Below, one piece after another: positions 40,754 through 51,250 of a DNA stretch of 56,000 bases. A program made the position numbers and the translations under genes. Origin of the DNA: Cryptomeria japonica. Its lineage: Eukaryota; Streptophyta; Pinopsida; Cupressales; Cupressaceae. The stretch lies in the NCBI RefSeq assembly GCF_030272615.1, contig NC_081405.1, positions 21,620,047 to 21,676,046 on the forward strand. Direction: 5' to 3'. The notes beneath the pieces are model-generated. The model was not told the DNA's origin and searched no databases. It worked only from the letters and a program-made list of their open reading frames with translations. The first letter of the stretch is position 1, and each line of letters starts with the position of its first letter.

Positions 40754-41365
40754 CTATTGCTCTTTTTCTTTCATAGGATTTTTATCCTTGACTTTGATTT
40801 TTGCAGAGTCCAATAGCTTTTGATTTTGATTTGAACTAAAGAACTTCTCTTTATTTTTTACTTTTAGATTTTTCTTTTCAAAGCTTGATTTGTCATCCCC
40901 AATGAGTAAGGGCTTTTCTAATTCTTGTTGATCCAAGTCTGGGAGAGGAGTGAAAATGGAATGAGTGGATGAAATGGTAAGGATATGTGAGTTCTCAAGA
41001 GGGCTGGTGATATATTCAATAAATTCTTTGTTGGAACCACTCTTAGGACTATTGATATCAAGAGATGCTTGCACCACTAGAGGAGATTTGCATTCAGACT
41101 TAGTAGCCACAACACTAGGTGGTTCACACCCAATTCCTTGGCATTGCAAATTGTTTGTAGGTTGTTCCTGTAGACTGAATGTCTTAGGAGATAGTGGGAG
41201 TTGATCAACATGAAAGATATACTCACCACATCCCAGGTCTTTAAACTTGAATTTTTCTTTGATCCCTGCTTGTGTTGATGTTGAAGCTTTCAAGGATTCT
41301 AGATCCACATATGCTGAAGAAGGAATAGCTTGTTGATTGATTGGGATTGTTATTTCTAATCTAGG
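40754..41365 (-). pseudogene. Polyprotein linker of Z
   Basis: It continues the protease frame: KEKFKFKDLGCGEYIFHVDQ, CEPPSVVATKSECKSPLVV, then a Lys-rich end (KKNLKVKNKEKFFSSNQNQK). Colinear with Y. In autonomous relatives this is the region between protease and RT; here it leads straight to the hydrophobic segment. Confidence 0.6.
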
Positions 41366-42205
41366 TCATACATTGTTGCAATATATGAATGGATTTGGGT
41401 CAGCTTTGATAGTCACTTCAACTCCATTGTGAGGAAACTTGATACATCGATGATATGTAGATGGGACTGCACTCATCTCATGAATCCATGGACGTCCTAG
41501 CAATATGTTGTATGTGAGATCCAGGTCTAGGACTTGAAAAACCACATCCTTTGTAACTGGTCCAACTCTGAGAGGCAAGGTGACTGTTCCTTTGGATGAA
41601 TGCTCTTCATCATCATATGCCTTGATGGTAATTTTGTTTGTAGCATTCATAGCTTTTTCAGAATATCCCAATTGTTTAATAGTGCTCAATGTACAGATGT
41701 TTAGACCTGCTCCTCCATCTATCAGGACTCGTTTTATTCGATGTTTGTGTATAAAGGCTTCAATAAGCAATGGTGCATTATGTGGCTGACTTACGGAGGC
41801 GTCATCAACTTCTGTGAATGTAAGGGAGTGTGGAATGGAAAGGTATCCCACCATGGCTTGAAACTGGTCCGCGTTCAGATTAGTAGGGATAGAAGTTTCT
41901 CTCGAGATTTTGTCAAGAATGGATTTATTTGCGGGGGATATGCGCAAGAGTTCAAGTATGGAGATGACTGTGGGTGCCTTCCCTAATTGTTCTACAAGGT
42001 CATACTCAGGTTTGGTTGATGAGGAAGCGGTTTTCTTGGCTAGAGCACCTTGTAGAGTGATTTTACCTTGATGGGTTGTAACATGACATTCAGAGGTAGG
42101 TTCAGAAGAAGATCCAACGCCGTTTAGGACAATCTTGGGTCTTTGGGTAGAATTCTCAGGGGTTTTGTCCTTGATGATAATGGTAGAGACATAATTGTCC
42201 ATCAA
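41366..42205 (-). pseudogene. pro: Retropepsin-like protease of Z
   Basis: An intact 279-codon open stretch bounded by stops or lost starts. Upstream part EYDLVEQLGKAPTVISILEL is the helical region before protease also seen in V and Y; active site LIDGGAGLNICTLSTIKQLG; then LPLRVGPVTKDVVFQVLDLD, YNILLGRPWIHEMSAVPSTY. The Arg codon CGA before the active site is intact here and TGA in Y. Same linker follows. Confidence 0.82.
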
Positions 42206-44258
42206 AATGTGATTGATAGTTGAATCATAGTTATAAGATGCTCTAGTATAGTTGGTCTAGTCATCTGTGGTTTTAGCTTTTCCTTTGTCATGTTTTGGGA
42301 ATGGTTCCTTAAACATCTCATGTTCTTGATTAGATGAGTGTCCCTCAATCTCAATGTCACCCCTATCAATGAGATCTTGTATGATGTTCTTCAGTCGATG
42401 ACAATTTCCTGTCTTATGACCCTTGCTCTTATGAAATTCACAATATTCATCATCATTCCACCAATTTGGTTTAACCTTTGGTTCATATGGAGGAAAATCT
42501 GGAATAGTAATTACCTTGTTTGCCACTAGGTTTTTGAAAACTAACTCAAGTGGTTCTCCCAATGGAGTGTACTTCCTTCATGATTTAGAAGTTGTTTGAG
42601 TATTCACCTTATTTGATCCGGAAAAAATGAATTTGGGTCGCACTGTATTGGCATCAACAACACCATCATTGACTGTGTTCTTGTTTTTATTCCAAAATCT
42701 TGGCTTGTTTTTTCCTTTAAAGTCATCTTTGTTTTCCTTGAATATCTTAATGACTCCTTGTTCAATTAGGACCTTTTCTGTAGCTAAGCCTTTTTCAATG
42801 ACATCCCTGAAGGTGGACAAACAAGCTTTCCTTAGATTCCTTTGTTAATATTTTGGGTGAACATCTCTACCATTTATTTTTGTGGAATTTCACAAGAGAA
42901 TCTACTAGCTAGATTCCTCCATCTTTGTAAAAATGATGAAAAAGACTCTCCATCTTTTTGCTTGGTGTTGCACAAAGTAGTGACTGATATGTCAGTCTCT
43001 ATGTTGTAGGAGAAATGTTGAATAAATGCCTCTGCTAAGTCACCCCATGACCAGGTGGAAGTTGGGAGAACCATTCCATAGCTTGATCACCTAGGCTTTG
43101 TGGGAATAATCTCATCAAATATGTCTCTTATGAAGCTACCTCAATGCAAGCTGTGAAAAACTATCTTATGTGTGCCTTAGGATCCCCTTTTCCTCTATAC
43201 TTATCAAAATTAGGTGTCACAAAGTATGTAGGAAAAGGAGGCATTGGAATTCTCTTGTCAAATGGATAAGGACATATGTCTCTCATTGTGTATGTTGGCT
43301 TTGGTGTATTTATGTCTTCTATTTTCTTTTGTTAGTCCTTGATTTGTTGCTCCAAATTGTTCTTAGGTGGAGATCGACTTCTTGGATCATACCCTATGCT
43401 TGAGGTACCAATTGGAGGAGGAGCATGTTGCATATATGGATGATATTGATCATACACATGTTCATATGGAGGAGGTCTATAGTGATGCTGCATATATGGA
43501 CCACTTGGTATAGATTCATGTTGAGGAACGAAATATCTATTTTGTCCATGTATACCATACTCTACAGGCATGTCATGTTCTAATGTGTTGCCCCCAAATT
43601 TGACACGGGGTTTCCTTGTGTCCAAATTTTGAGCATGCCTTTGAATATCCAATTGCTTTGGTGGTTGATCCTTAGCATTGATATGTGATTGAGCATATTT
43701 CTCTGCATAAGACTTCCATAATGGTCTGCGAAGGTGAGTATCATATGCTTGACCATGTGTATGTGGGACCTCTGGTTTTTGAAACAAAGATGATGGTGAT
43801 TCAGGCACAAGATGTGGTCTTTTATTGCCTCCACTATTAGGCCTCCTTTGATCCAGGTTGGAGTGAGGTTGTTGCAAAGGTCGATTTTCCATTATTTGAG
43901 ACATGTCAAAATCATGAGGTATCTTGGCTCCACTTTGTGCCATCATTTGTAAGAAGTATTGTCTATCCCTCCTCATTATTTCCTCAACCAATCGATTGAA
44001 ACGGGGATCCATAATGGATTCTTCCACATCTGCTGAATGTACTGAAAAGTTGTCCATATTGTCATTGAATGTATCATTGTTGTTTATAGTGTCCATGTGC
44101 TCAACATTTGGAATGTTTCTATAGGCATCCATGTCAGGTAATGTAGTATGATCAGAATTGAGAAAGATATCATTGTCGTACTCATAAGAACTCATGTTTG
44201 CGGACTCTTGAGCCTCTTTATTTTCTCTCCTAGATTTTTGAAGATGGGTTTCAACCAT
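42206..44258 (-). pseudogene. gag: Gag of Z
   Basis: ATG 44258 to the protease. Basic N-terminus, Pro/His/Tyr-rich part and capsid domain as in Y, CHHC knuckle CEFHKSKGHKTGNC. Two small deletions relative to Y, near 43052 (about 8 bp, inside the capsid domain) and near 42838 (about 11 bp), shift the frame, and stops occur near 43330, 43205, 43130, 42875, 42578 and 42257. Downstream reading is one frame. Probably damaged after insertion. Confidence 0.85.
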
Positions 44259-46820
44259 GAACTAGGTATTGACCAAGATGTGTGAGACTAGATGAAAATG
44301 GAAAAAGTATGGAAGACCAAGAGTTGGATGGAATGTAAATGATTCTGAGGTGTACTTGCAATGTCCAAAGTGTAAGACCAAGTATGTATGTAGTAGAGTA
44401 GGTGTGACTTCCAAATAGAGGATAGTTTCTCTTGATGAGGTAAGTTGACCTTGACTCTAAGTAAGACCAAATGAGACCCAAAGGTGATAAAGACCAAATG
44501 AGACCCAAAGGTGATAGACCTTGATGAGGGACCACTTAGCAAAATGTTGTTGTATGTAGTGTGTTGACAAAGCATGATGAGGACAAGCAAGTGACCTTTT
44601 GACTCAAGTTTAGACAAATGTAAATTTAATGCAAGATGTAAAGCAATGATGGACTTTGTGAGACCCAAAGACAAGTTGAATGCTAGATGAATACCTGGAG
44701 AAACAACCTAGGAAGCTCAAGAATTCTGAAACTGATTGCTCTTGTTTGCTGGACTGTAAAATTTTTCCAATTTGTGAAGTTGTTGGTTGTGACCAAATCT
44801 GAATGTTTGACTATTTTTTGTGACAAGAGGACACAATGTTGATGAGGACTCAATGTTTGCAAGTGTTTAGACTCAAAATGACTCCAAGAAAAGTGTGTTG
44901 TTTGATGTAAAAATGTTTTGCATACACTTGAAGACACAAAAGACACAATATTTTGCTGTTTGGTCTTGAATGTTTTGAATGTTTAAAATAAGTCAAGCAC
45001 GATTCTTATGGCTGGCCAAGACAATAGTTGTTGATCCCACATGAGGTTTTACCCCTGAGGCTACGCTATTCAGAGCGGATACTTAGATGCTTGACCTCAC
45101 TGGCTCCACCCTCAGCACTCACTTCTCGGGTCAGCCAAGCATCAGTCCCCATGAAAACTCCCCGTGGTGAACTTTGTATCTCTACTAAGAACCGTATGTG
45201 TGTGGGCCGCTACCAGAGGTCCGACCTCTTGCCTCAACAACTAGAAGGATTTTGGCTTCTAAAAAAAAGGTGCTAGTAAGGGCATCCGCTCGTGTGGCCA
45301 TACATGCGGCACTTTCAACTTTGTAAATACAGAAGGCTCCCAGCCAGTAGGGGTTATGCCCTACAAATGATCAAATAAATTTGATCAAACGAGTTTATGG
45401 GGAGACATAGTGTCGGTATGAACTAATTAGCACACGTTATCCATAGTTTTCACCATGAATACAGTTGTTTATAGTGGTTTGGAAGAGGTGGGTTTTCCTC
45501 ACTACCACTTGGGTCGTTCTCTCCTCACTAGTAGTCCTAATGACCACATGGGAAGACAGGCCCTCTAAAGATTAAACAAAAAGAGCCTATTGCTCAAGAC
45601 ACAAAAGACAATGATTCAATTTTAGTGCACCAATTGAAGTGTTTGCTAGTCTATGAAAACAAGGCACACAATAAAGATCAAAAACCCTTGCCAAGGTCCT
45701 GCAACAAAGATTTGTTAGTAGTTTGGATTGTTTGAAATAATCACCCCTTCCTTCAAGCACACAAGTTAGGTAAATTTTAGATCCAAAAGACTTTGTGAAA
45801 TAGGGGCCTTCAACAATGCATTTTGTTGACCAATTCAAAGATCTGATTCATCATAAAAAAGACCACTTGTAAAATTTCAAGAGATTTCCAGAAATGTAAG
45901 AAAATCCAAAAAATTTGCTTATTTGCTCCAAAACTTAATTTGTTATGAAAAATCATAGAAAATTCATATAAAACGCAAAATCAATCCAAAAAATCTGAAA
46001 TTTTTACTGGAGAGTTCTAATGGTCTTCCAAACCTACATAAAAAAATTTCTGCAACAAATTTAAGCAGTTTGTGAGATATGAGTAAAATAATGCAAAACC
46101 CTAATTTTCAAAGATCTGATTTTTGAGGAATGATTTTGCATCAAATTTAAAATCACAAAGAATAGATCCTATGTATAATTCTGAGATATTTCGAAAAATG
46201 TAAGAAAATCCAAAAAATTCACTAAGTTGCTCTCAAAATTAATTTTTTATGAAAAATCATAAAAAATTCATATAAATTGAAAAATTGATCCAAAAAATCT
46301 GAAATTTTTACTAAATCCTTTTGATACTTTTCCTAACCTGTATAAAATATTTTATGCCAAATTTGAAGCCGTTTGTGAGATCTGATCAAAATAAGGAAAA
46401 ACCCTAATTTTTAAAGATCCGATTTTTTGAGAAATATTTTGCATCAAAATTAAAATCACAAAGAATAGATCCTATGTATAATTCTAAGTGATTTCCAAAA
46501 ATATAAGAAAATCCAAAAAATTCTCTCATTTGCTCTCAAAATTAATTTTTTATGAAAATCATAAAAAATTCATAGAAAATGAAAATATGCTCCAAAAATT
46601 CTGAATTTTGTATTGAGAGCTCCTGATACTTTCTTCAACCTACAAAACAAATTTGGTGCAATATTTCTAAGCCGTTTGTGAGATATGATCAAATATCTCC
46701 AAGATCTTGATTTTGTGTGCAAAACCCTAGCTACACAAGGTTATTCTCCAAATTGTTTTACAAAACAACAATATAGGGTTCGAAAAATCTGCAAAAAACA
46801 TAGATCTAACAAAAATCCAT
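44259..46820 (-). other. Leader (5' UTR) of Z
   Basis: Colinear with the Y leader, including the GC-richer block at 45010-45780. Contains a small duplication near 44470-44515 (gaccaaatgagacccaaaggtgat twice). No gene called. Confidence 0.6.
45870..46710 (-). repeat. Three ~304-bp tandem repeats in the leader of Z
   Basis: Landmarks gagatttccagaaatgtaag (about 45881), gatatttcgaaaaatgtaag (46184) and gtgatttccaaaaatataag (46488) give a period near 303-304 bp, as in Y. Confidence 0.8.
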
Positions 46821-46838
46821 GTCCCACGGGGCGTGCCA
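46821..46838 (-). other. Primer-binding site candidate of Z
   Basis: The minus strand reads TGGCACGCCCCGTGGGAC, three bases from the LTR; one base different from Y. Confidence 0.6.
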
Positions 46839-46841
46839 AAA

Positions 46842-47615
46842 TGTTTATGGTGAAAATGGATAACAATAATAACGATATTGAAATGCTAAATGAATTGAAC
46901 CACAAAACCCTAGCTTAACAACAACAAAGATCCACCATAACATATGAAGATTACCTAAGACAATGCAAATCAAATGAAATCACAAAGATTATACCATCAC
47001 ATGTCCAATAGGGTTTGAATCTCCATTCTTCCTATCTCCATTGATCTTGCTTGGTATATTTGCTCTCAGATTTTATGTGCACAAGAGCTCAACAAAGAAC
47101 GGAATGTGGTTGCAAGTAGGATCGCCTATGTTCAAAAGCGTAGTGTAGTCAAGTAGTCAACGGGGGGTTTGATAATGAAGGAAGCATCTCCTTATATAGA
47201 AGACACCATAAGAAATGGAGGGATAAGATTGAGAGGTGTAAAAGGAGGTCGGCTATGATTAGAGGGTAGGTAAAGAAAATAATAAAATAATGAAAGGGTA
47301 GGTAGTGTATGAATTAAGAGATTAATAACATGTGTCATGGGTAGAAAAGGTTAATGAATTAATTAAATAAATAAAGATTTATTTAATTAATAGAAGGAGT
47401 GAGATCAATTAAATAAATAAGATATTTATTTAATTTAGGAAAAGGATAATTTAAATAAATAAATGTATTTATTTAAATGAGAAATAAGGCTAGAAGAGGA
47501 TAAATGAATTAATTAAATAAATAAAGATTTATTTAATTGATAGAAGAATTAAGCTTAGATAATTAAATAAATAAAATATTTATTTAATTAGATTGGACAA
47601 TTTTGGGTGTCTACA
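46842..47615 (-). repeat. 5' LTR of Z with TATA box
   Basis: 774 bp, about 2% different from 36120-36891 by eye. A TATA box on the minus strand (ctatataag) lies at 47191-47199 and is intact, so transcription of Z might still start here. Confidence 0.92.
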
Positions 47616-48258
47616 ATATGGATGTCATCGTAGGGGCATCTTAGAACTTAGAGATCTTAGTTCTATGGACCATAGAAGTGCACAAGGAGAAAAATTTGCA
47701 GAGAATAAAAAAGAGATACATGAGCAGGTCAAGAAGATATTGCAGGAACACAATGAGAAGTACTAGGCACTAGCAGATAAAAAGAAAAGAGAAGTGCACT
47801 ATAAGGTTGGTGATCTAGTGTTGGACTACTTGAGGAAGGAGAGACTACCTAAGGGACAACCTAGTAAGCTATGCATGAAGAAGATTGGACCTCTTAGGGT
47901 AATGCATAAGTTTGGCAACAATGCCTATGAGTTAGAGTTGCCTCCAAACTTGGGCATATCCTCAATCTTCAATGTATGTGATTTGTATCCATACAAAGGG
48001 TCTCAGACAACTATAAATCAAGAAGAGACTACTATTATTGAAGATGTACACTGGTTACAAGATTTACCTCCAAGCCAACCAGTCACATTGGAATGTATTT
48101 TGGATTCTAAGGTTGTGAAAAAGACTAGGAGAGGAGTCTACAAAGACTATTTGATCAAATGGACAAGGCTACCAGAGTTAGAGGCAACATGGATGACAAA
48201 AAGAGATATATTACAACATGGTACCACTATCCAAGCCTTATCCACTCAAGAGACTTGA
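47616..48258 (+). pseudogene. Integrase C-terminus and chromodomain of W
   Basis: It resumes the W integrase after Z: GILELRDLSSMDHRSAQG, KKKREVHYKVGDLVLDYLRK, KKIGPLRVMHKFGNNAYELE, LGISSIFNVCDLYPYKGS. It ends with a chromodomain: ECILDSKVVKKTRRGVYKDY, LIKWTRLPELEATWMTKRDI. Chromodomains direct integration to modified chromatin and define chromoviruses. One TAG at 47765-47767 lies in this part; the ORF from 47794 to TGA 48256-48258 is open. Confidence 0.9.
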
Positions 48259-48279
48259 GTTCTTCTTACCCCTGGATCA

Positions 48280-49873
48280 TGGTGCAGGGGCACAAATGAA
48301 ATTTTGTTGTGTTGATTCTAGGAGATTGGAATCATATTGTTTTGGTTTGTAATAAGGTCAATAGGTCTTTGAATAAGTGCTCAAATGTTTGTAAGGACCC
48401 TAGGAGTCACTGATTGGCCAATTTTGGTATATGGGCTCTTAAGGGTACCCAATAGAGAACTTAGTCTAATAAGTTGTTATTGAGTCAGTATAGGTGGGTT
48501 TTATATTTTTTAGAGGTTTATAAGGTCATTTGGATCATTAGGAAGTGACCTAGGTTGGATTTGAGCAAAGTTGCTCACTTTTGTAGAAAGTTGCAAAAGT
48601 TGCTCATAGGAACTTTGCAACATTTGCACTTTCACACACCAATGGCTAGTTGTTTGTCTCTTTTAATTGCAAGCATTTGTAACCAACCCCAGGCCTATAT
48701 AAGGCTTGGGAAAAATGATGAGAATGTTGGTTGAAGAATTGAAACAAGAAGAGCAAGTTTAGCCTTTCAATTTTTGTGTTTTCAGCGAGTCTAGTTGAGT
48801 TCAATTGGTTTTTTACGGTCTATACAAACTTCCAAGGCTAGACCAATGCATGAATGGTTAGAGAAGGGACATATATTTCATTTGATAGTGGTTTTAAGTT
48901 TTGAAGTGTTATAGATTGCAAGTTTTGTCATTTTTGTTGCAAGCGGGTCCTAAAGATCTAAAAACCAGGGTTTTGAAGACTCTATGGCCCATTCCTAGCA
49001 TTCCATGGTGTAACTTCGTACTGAATCCTTATGGAATGTTAGGTGGATTTGTATATAATTTTTTCTTTTTGGTTTTAAGATAGGGAAGGCTCAACTTCAG
49101 ATTTTCCACCATACCCTAGGCTTGGCACATTAAATTGGCAAGCATTGGGGATTATGGACAACATGCCCTAGATGGGTAAATCTGATGGATGGGATTGAGC
49201 CAAGGTTGGATTTTAAATCCTCATGGATGTACAAACATACCCCAATCATCAAATTCCTTGAACAAACGGACTAGTGAAGACATACCAGCAAATTCCTATT
49301 TTGTAGGCTTAAAAGGAGGTATTAGGCCTAAAAAGGGTTAGGATGGTTAGAGACCAAACCCATATCCAATTTTGAGATATTGTATGAAGCTTACAAAAGG
49401 GTATCTGAAAAGACAAAGAGTTCATAGGGGTGTTCAATAGTTCTGACAGGTAACTGCAAATACCTCACCAGTATGGCTAATTGTATTAGGTCTCCTAGTA
49501 GGCCTAAAAGAATAGATCGGATCTAAAGCTTGGAACCGGTAAGCACCAAAGTCCTAAATGAAGGAATAGGGTTGGAAAACTAAAGAAAATCATCCCTAAG
49601 TGTGTTGGTCTTGTGTGAGTGAAGATCCTATAGTAGATGAGGTTGGCTCTTGGTTAAGGAGTTGAGTAGGAAGGTCTCTAATAAGGAGTGTGGGACACTT
49701 ACAAAATAAGAAGTGGTCACCTTAGTCTAAGGACCTTGGGAAGGTTAGTAAGGGTGGTCTCTACAACCTTTGTGAGGTTGACAAGTGTGGAACCATTGGA
49801 TTCTTCAAGAGACAACCTAAGGAGACATCAAGAGTAAGCAAATCTAGTAGGAAAGCCTAACCTCTCTACATCA
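48280..49873 (+). repeat. 3' LTR of W
   Basis: 1594 bp beginning TGGTGCAGGGGC, ending ...CTACATCA, followed by ATTCC. No clear polypurine tract precedes it (cccctggatca). Confidence 0.9.
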
Positions 49874-50139
49874 ATTCCCCATTGTAATATTTTCGCATAC
49901 TACTGCATAGTATCATCTTACTATGGGTAGGTTCCCACCATGGTTTTTTCCTTAACCGGGTTTTCCACATCAAAAAATCTTGGTGTTGTGTGTTGTGCTT
50001 TCAATTTTCTTATCTATCTTATTATTGCAGTTTATTAGATCTATTTTGTGATTAAGTTTGTAAAATCCGGTGAAGACTAATTGACCCCTGCCCCCCCGCC
50101 CCCTCTCAGTTTTCCTTCTTTGTTGTTGCTAATAGATCT

Positions 50140-51235
50140 TATGCAATAGTTTAATGCTACAAACATTAAGGCCAAAACCATTTTCAACAAGGGTTCATCC
50201 AATAACATTACCATTAATAAGGACAACAATCATAAGGGGATCATATTGATGTTGGATCTCATGGGAGGGTAACTCATCTTGTATGAACACAATTTGGGCT
50301 TTAGATTCTTTCATAGAATCAATCAAGTAAGCCACATTATGAGGTGTCATGATGGGTGGGACATCTAGGTTCTTTAAAGCATCTTGTAATATTCCATGAT
50401 ATGTTGATGAAGTTTGAATCAAATCCCAAAGAGATATCTTAGCGGGAGTAGCTTTAAGTTGTTCAAGAAGATCATACTCCTTACCACGAGTTTGTGAGAT
50501 ATGAGGTGCTTGTGGAAGAATAGGTTGAGAAGTAGGGAGTGAAGAAAGAATAACTGAAGGAGGATTAGGTTGCCTATTGTTCCACATGTTATATGTGTGG
50601 ACAACTGAATTGTAACTCTCTCAGGTGATTTATTTAGCATACTCATAAGGGCTCTTAGTAGGATAACCTCCTTGCACTATAATAACTAGTTTGTTAGGAG
50701 TTAAAAAGGCATCATTACTATAACCACCTTTAACCACAAAGAGAGGGTTGTTAAGAGTTTGCAAATTAGGAGAATGACATGCACCTTGAACTGTGAAGAG
50801 GGGTTTATTAGGTGTTTCATATCCATTCACATATATCATATTGATCGAAGATGGTTTGGGAACATGTGAGGAAGGTCTAGTAGAGTTGAAATCATCAAGT
50901 GGTTTTTAAAGAGGATCATCAACCTTAAACATTTCTTCATCAATAGTATTTTCTTTAAATTGATTGAAAGGGACATCCTCATAGAGGGGATTATTTTTTA
51001 TATTGAACCCTTGTAATCTAAGAGCATTATCTTGTTCCAAAGCATCCTTACAAGGGGTATGAATTTTAGGAGAAGGATCAAAATCATTCATATGATAAAG
51101 ATTATTAAAAGAAATGTTGATGTTGGCATGATTGGAATAACTTCAATGTGGATGAAGAATGGTGAATGAACCAGTAAAGGACTATTTGTGATGACATTGT
51201 GATGAAGAGATTGAGATTGCATGATGGGTTTGACT
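50140..51235 (-). pseudogene. Gag-to-protease region of element V
   Basis: Minus-strand frame with stops from about 51235. It has NINISFNNLYHMNDFDPSPK, an acidic stretch, then three related units (TPNKPLFTVQGACHSP, LNNPLFVVKGGYSND, TPNKLVIIVQGGYPT), a Pro-rich part, EYDLLEQLKATPAKISLWDL (helical region before protease shared with Y/Z), then LVENGFGLNVCSIKLLHKI. There the active-site D-x-G reads E-N-G, so the protease is dead. The frame is cut by X at 50134 and resumes at 18754. No zinc knuckle was found. Confidence 0.7.
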
Positions 51236-51250
51236 TTGATTAGTTATTTG

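Larger units (their letters stand above)
36120..47615 (-). mobile_element. Element Z: second copy of the Y family, inside W
   Basis: 11.5 kb with perfect ATATG duplications (36115-36119 and 47616-47620). Same organisation as Y: 5' LTR 46842-47615, primer site 46821-46838, leader, polyprotein 44258-40169, T-rich spacer, opposite-strand PMD gene 37136-38428, polypurine tract and 3' LTR 36120-36891. LTRs differ by only about 2% by eye, the youngest insertion here. The shared absence of RT, RNase H and integrase core shows the deletion predates both insertions. Confidence 0.92.
31186..49873 (+). mobile_element. Element W: chromovirus (Ty3/Gypsy) split by Z
   Basis: Flanked by ATTCC duplications (31181-31185 and 49874-49878), inserted in X. 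LTRs of exactly 1594 bp each (31186-32779 and 48280-49873) differ by about 9-10% over the first part. The plus-strand order gag, protease remnant, RT, RNase H, integrase, chromodomain defines a chromovirus. Z interrupts integrase at 36120; removing Z and one ATATG copy restores the frame. An internal deletion took the gag knuckle and the protease active site. Confidence 0.9.
18760..50134 (+). mobile_element. Element X: solo Copia-type LTR split by Y and W
   Basis: Pieces 18760-18982, 30398-31185 and 49879-50134 add up to about 1.27 kb, flanked by GATCT duplications (18755-18759 and 50135-50139). The 5' end is TGTTGGATATTG. Internal text such as ctctaggaagtatg, gtgcattcc|ccattgtaat, ttcccaccatggttttt and the terminal C-run with ctctcagt match the LTR of element A in order, so X is a solo LTR of a related Copia family in plus orientation. 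The 3' end reads ...TTGCTAATA rather than ...CA. No internal region is present. Confidence 0.8.
14773..51250 (-). mobile_element. Element V: old Ty3/Gypsy relic, interrupted by U and X
   Basis: V is visible in three pieces: 14773-15236, 18075-18759 and 50135-51250. Removing U (duplication ATAAA) and X (duplication GATCT) restores continuous minus-strand reading: gag-like region, retropepsin, linker, G-patch-like domain. Across X the protease frame resumes exactly at LLHKI|NVDTSLI. No RT, RNase H or integrase was found downstream (15113 towards 14773); the frame ends in a stop and then unreadable DNA. Its LTRs are not identified. The block at 2125-3303 could be one, but this is unproven. V is the oldest element in the nest. 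Confidence 0.7.
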
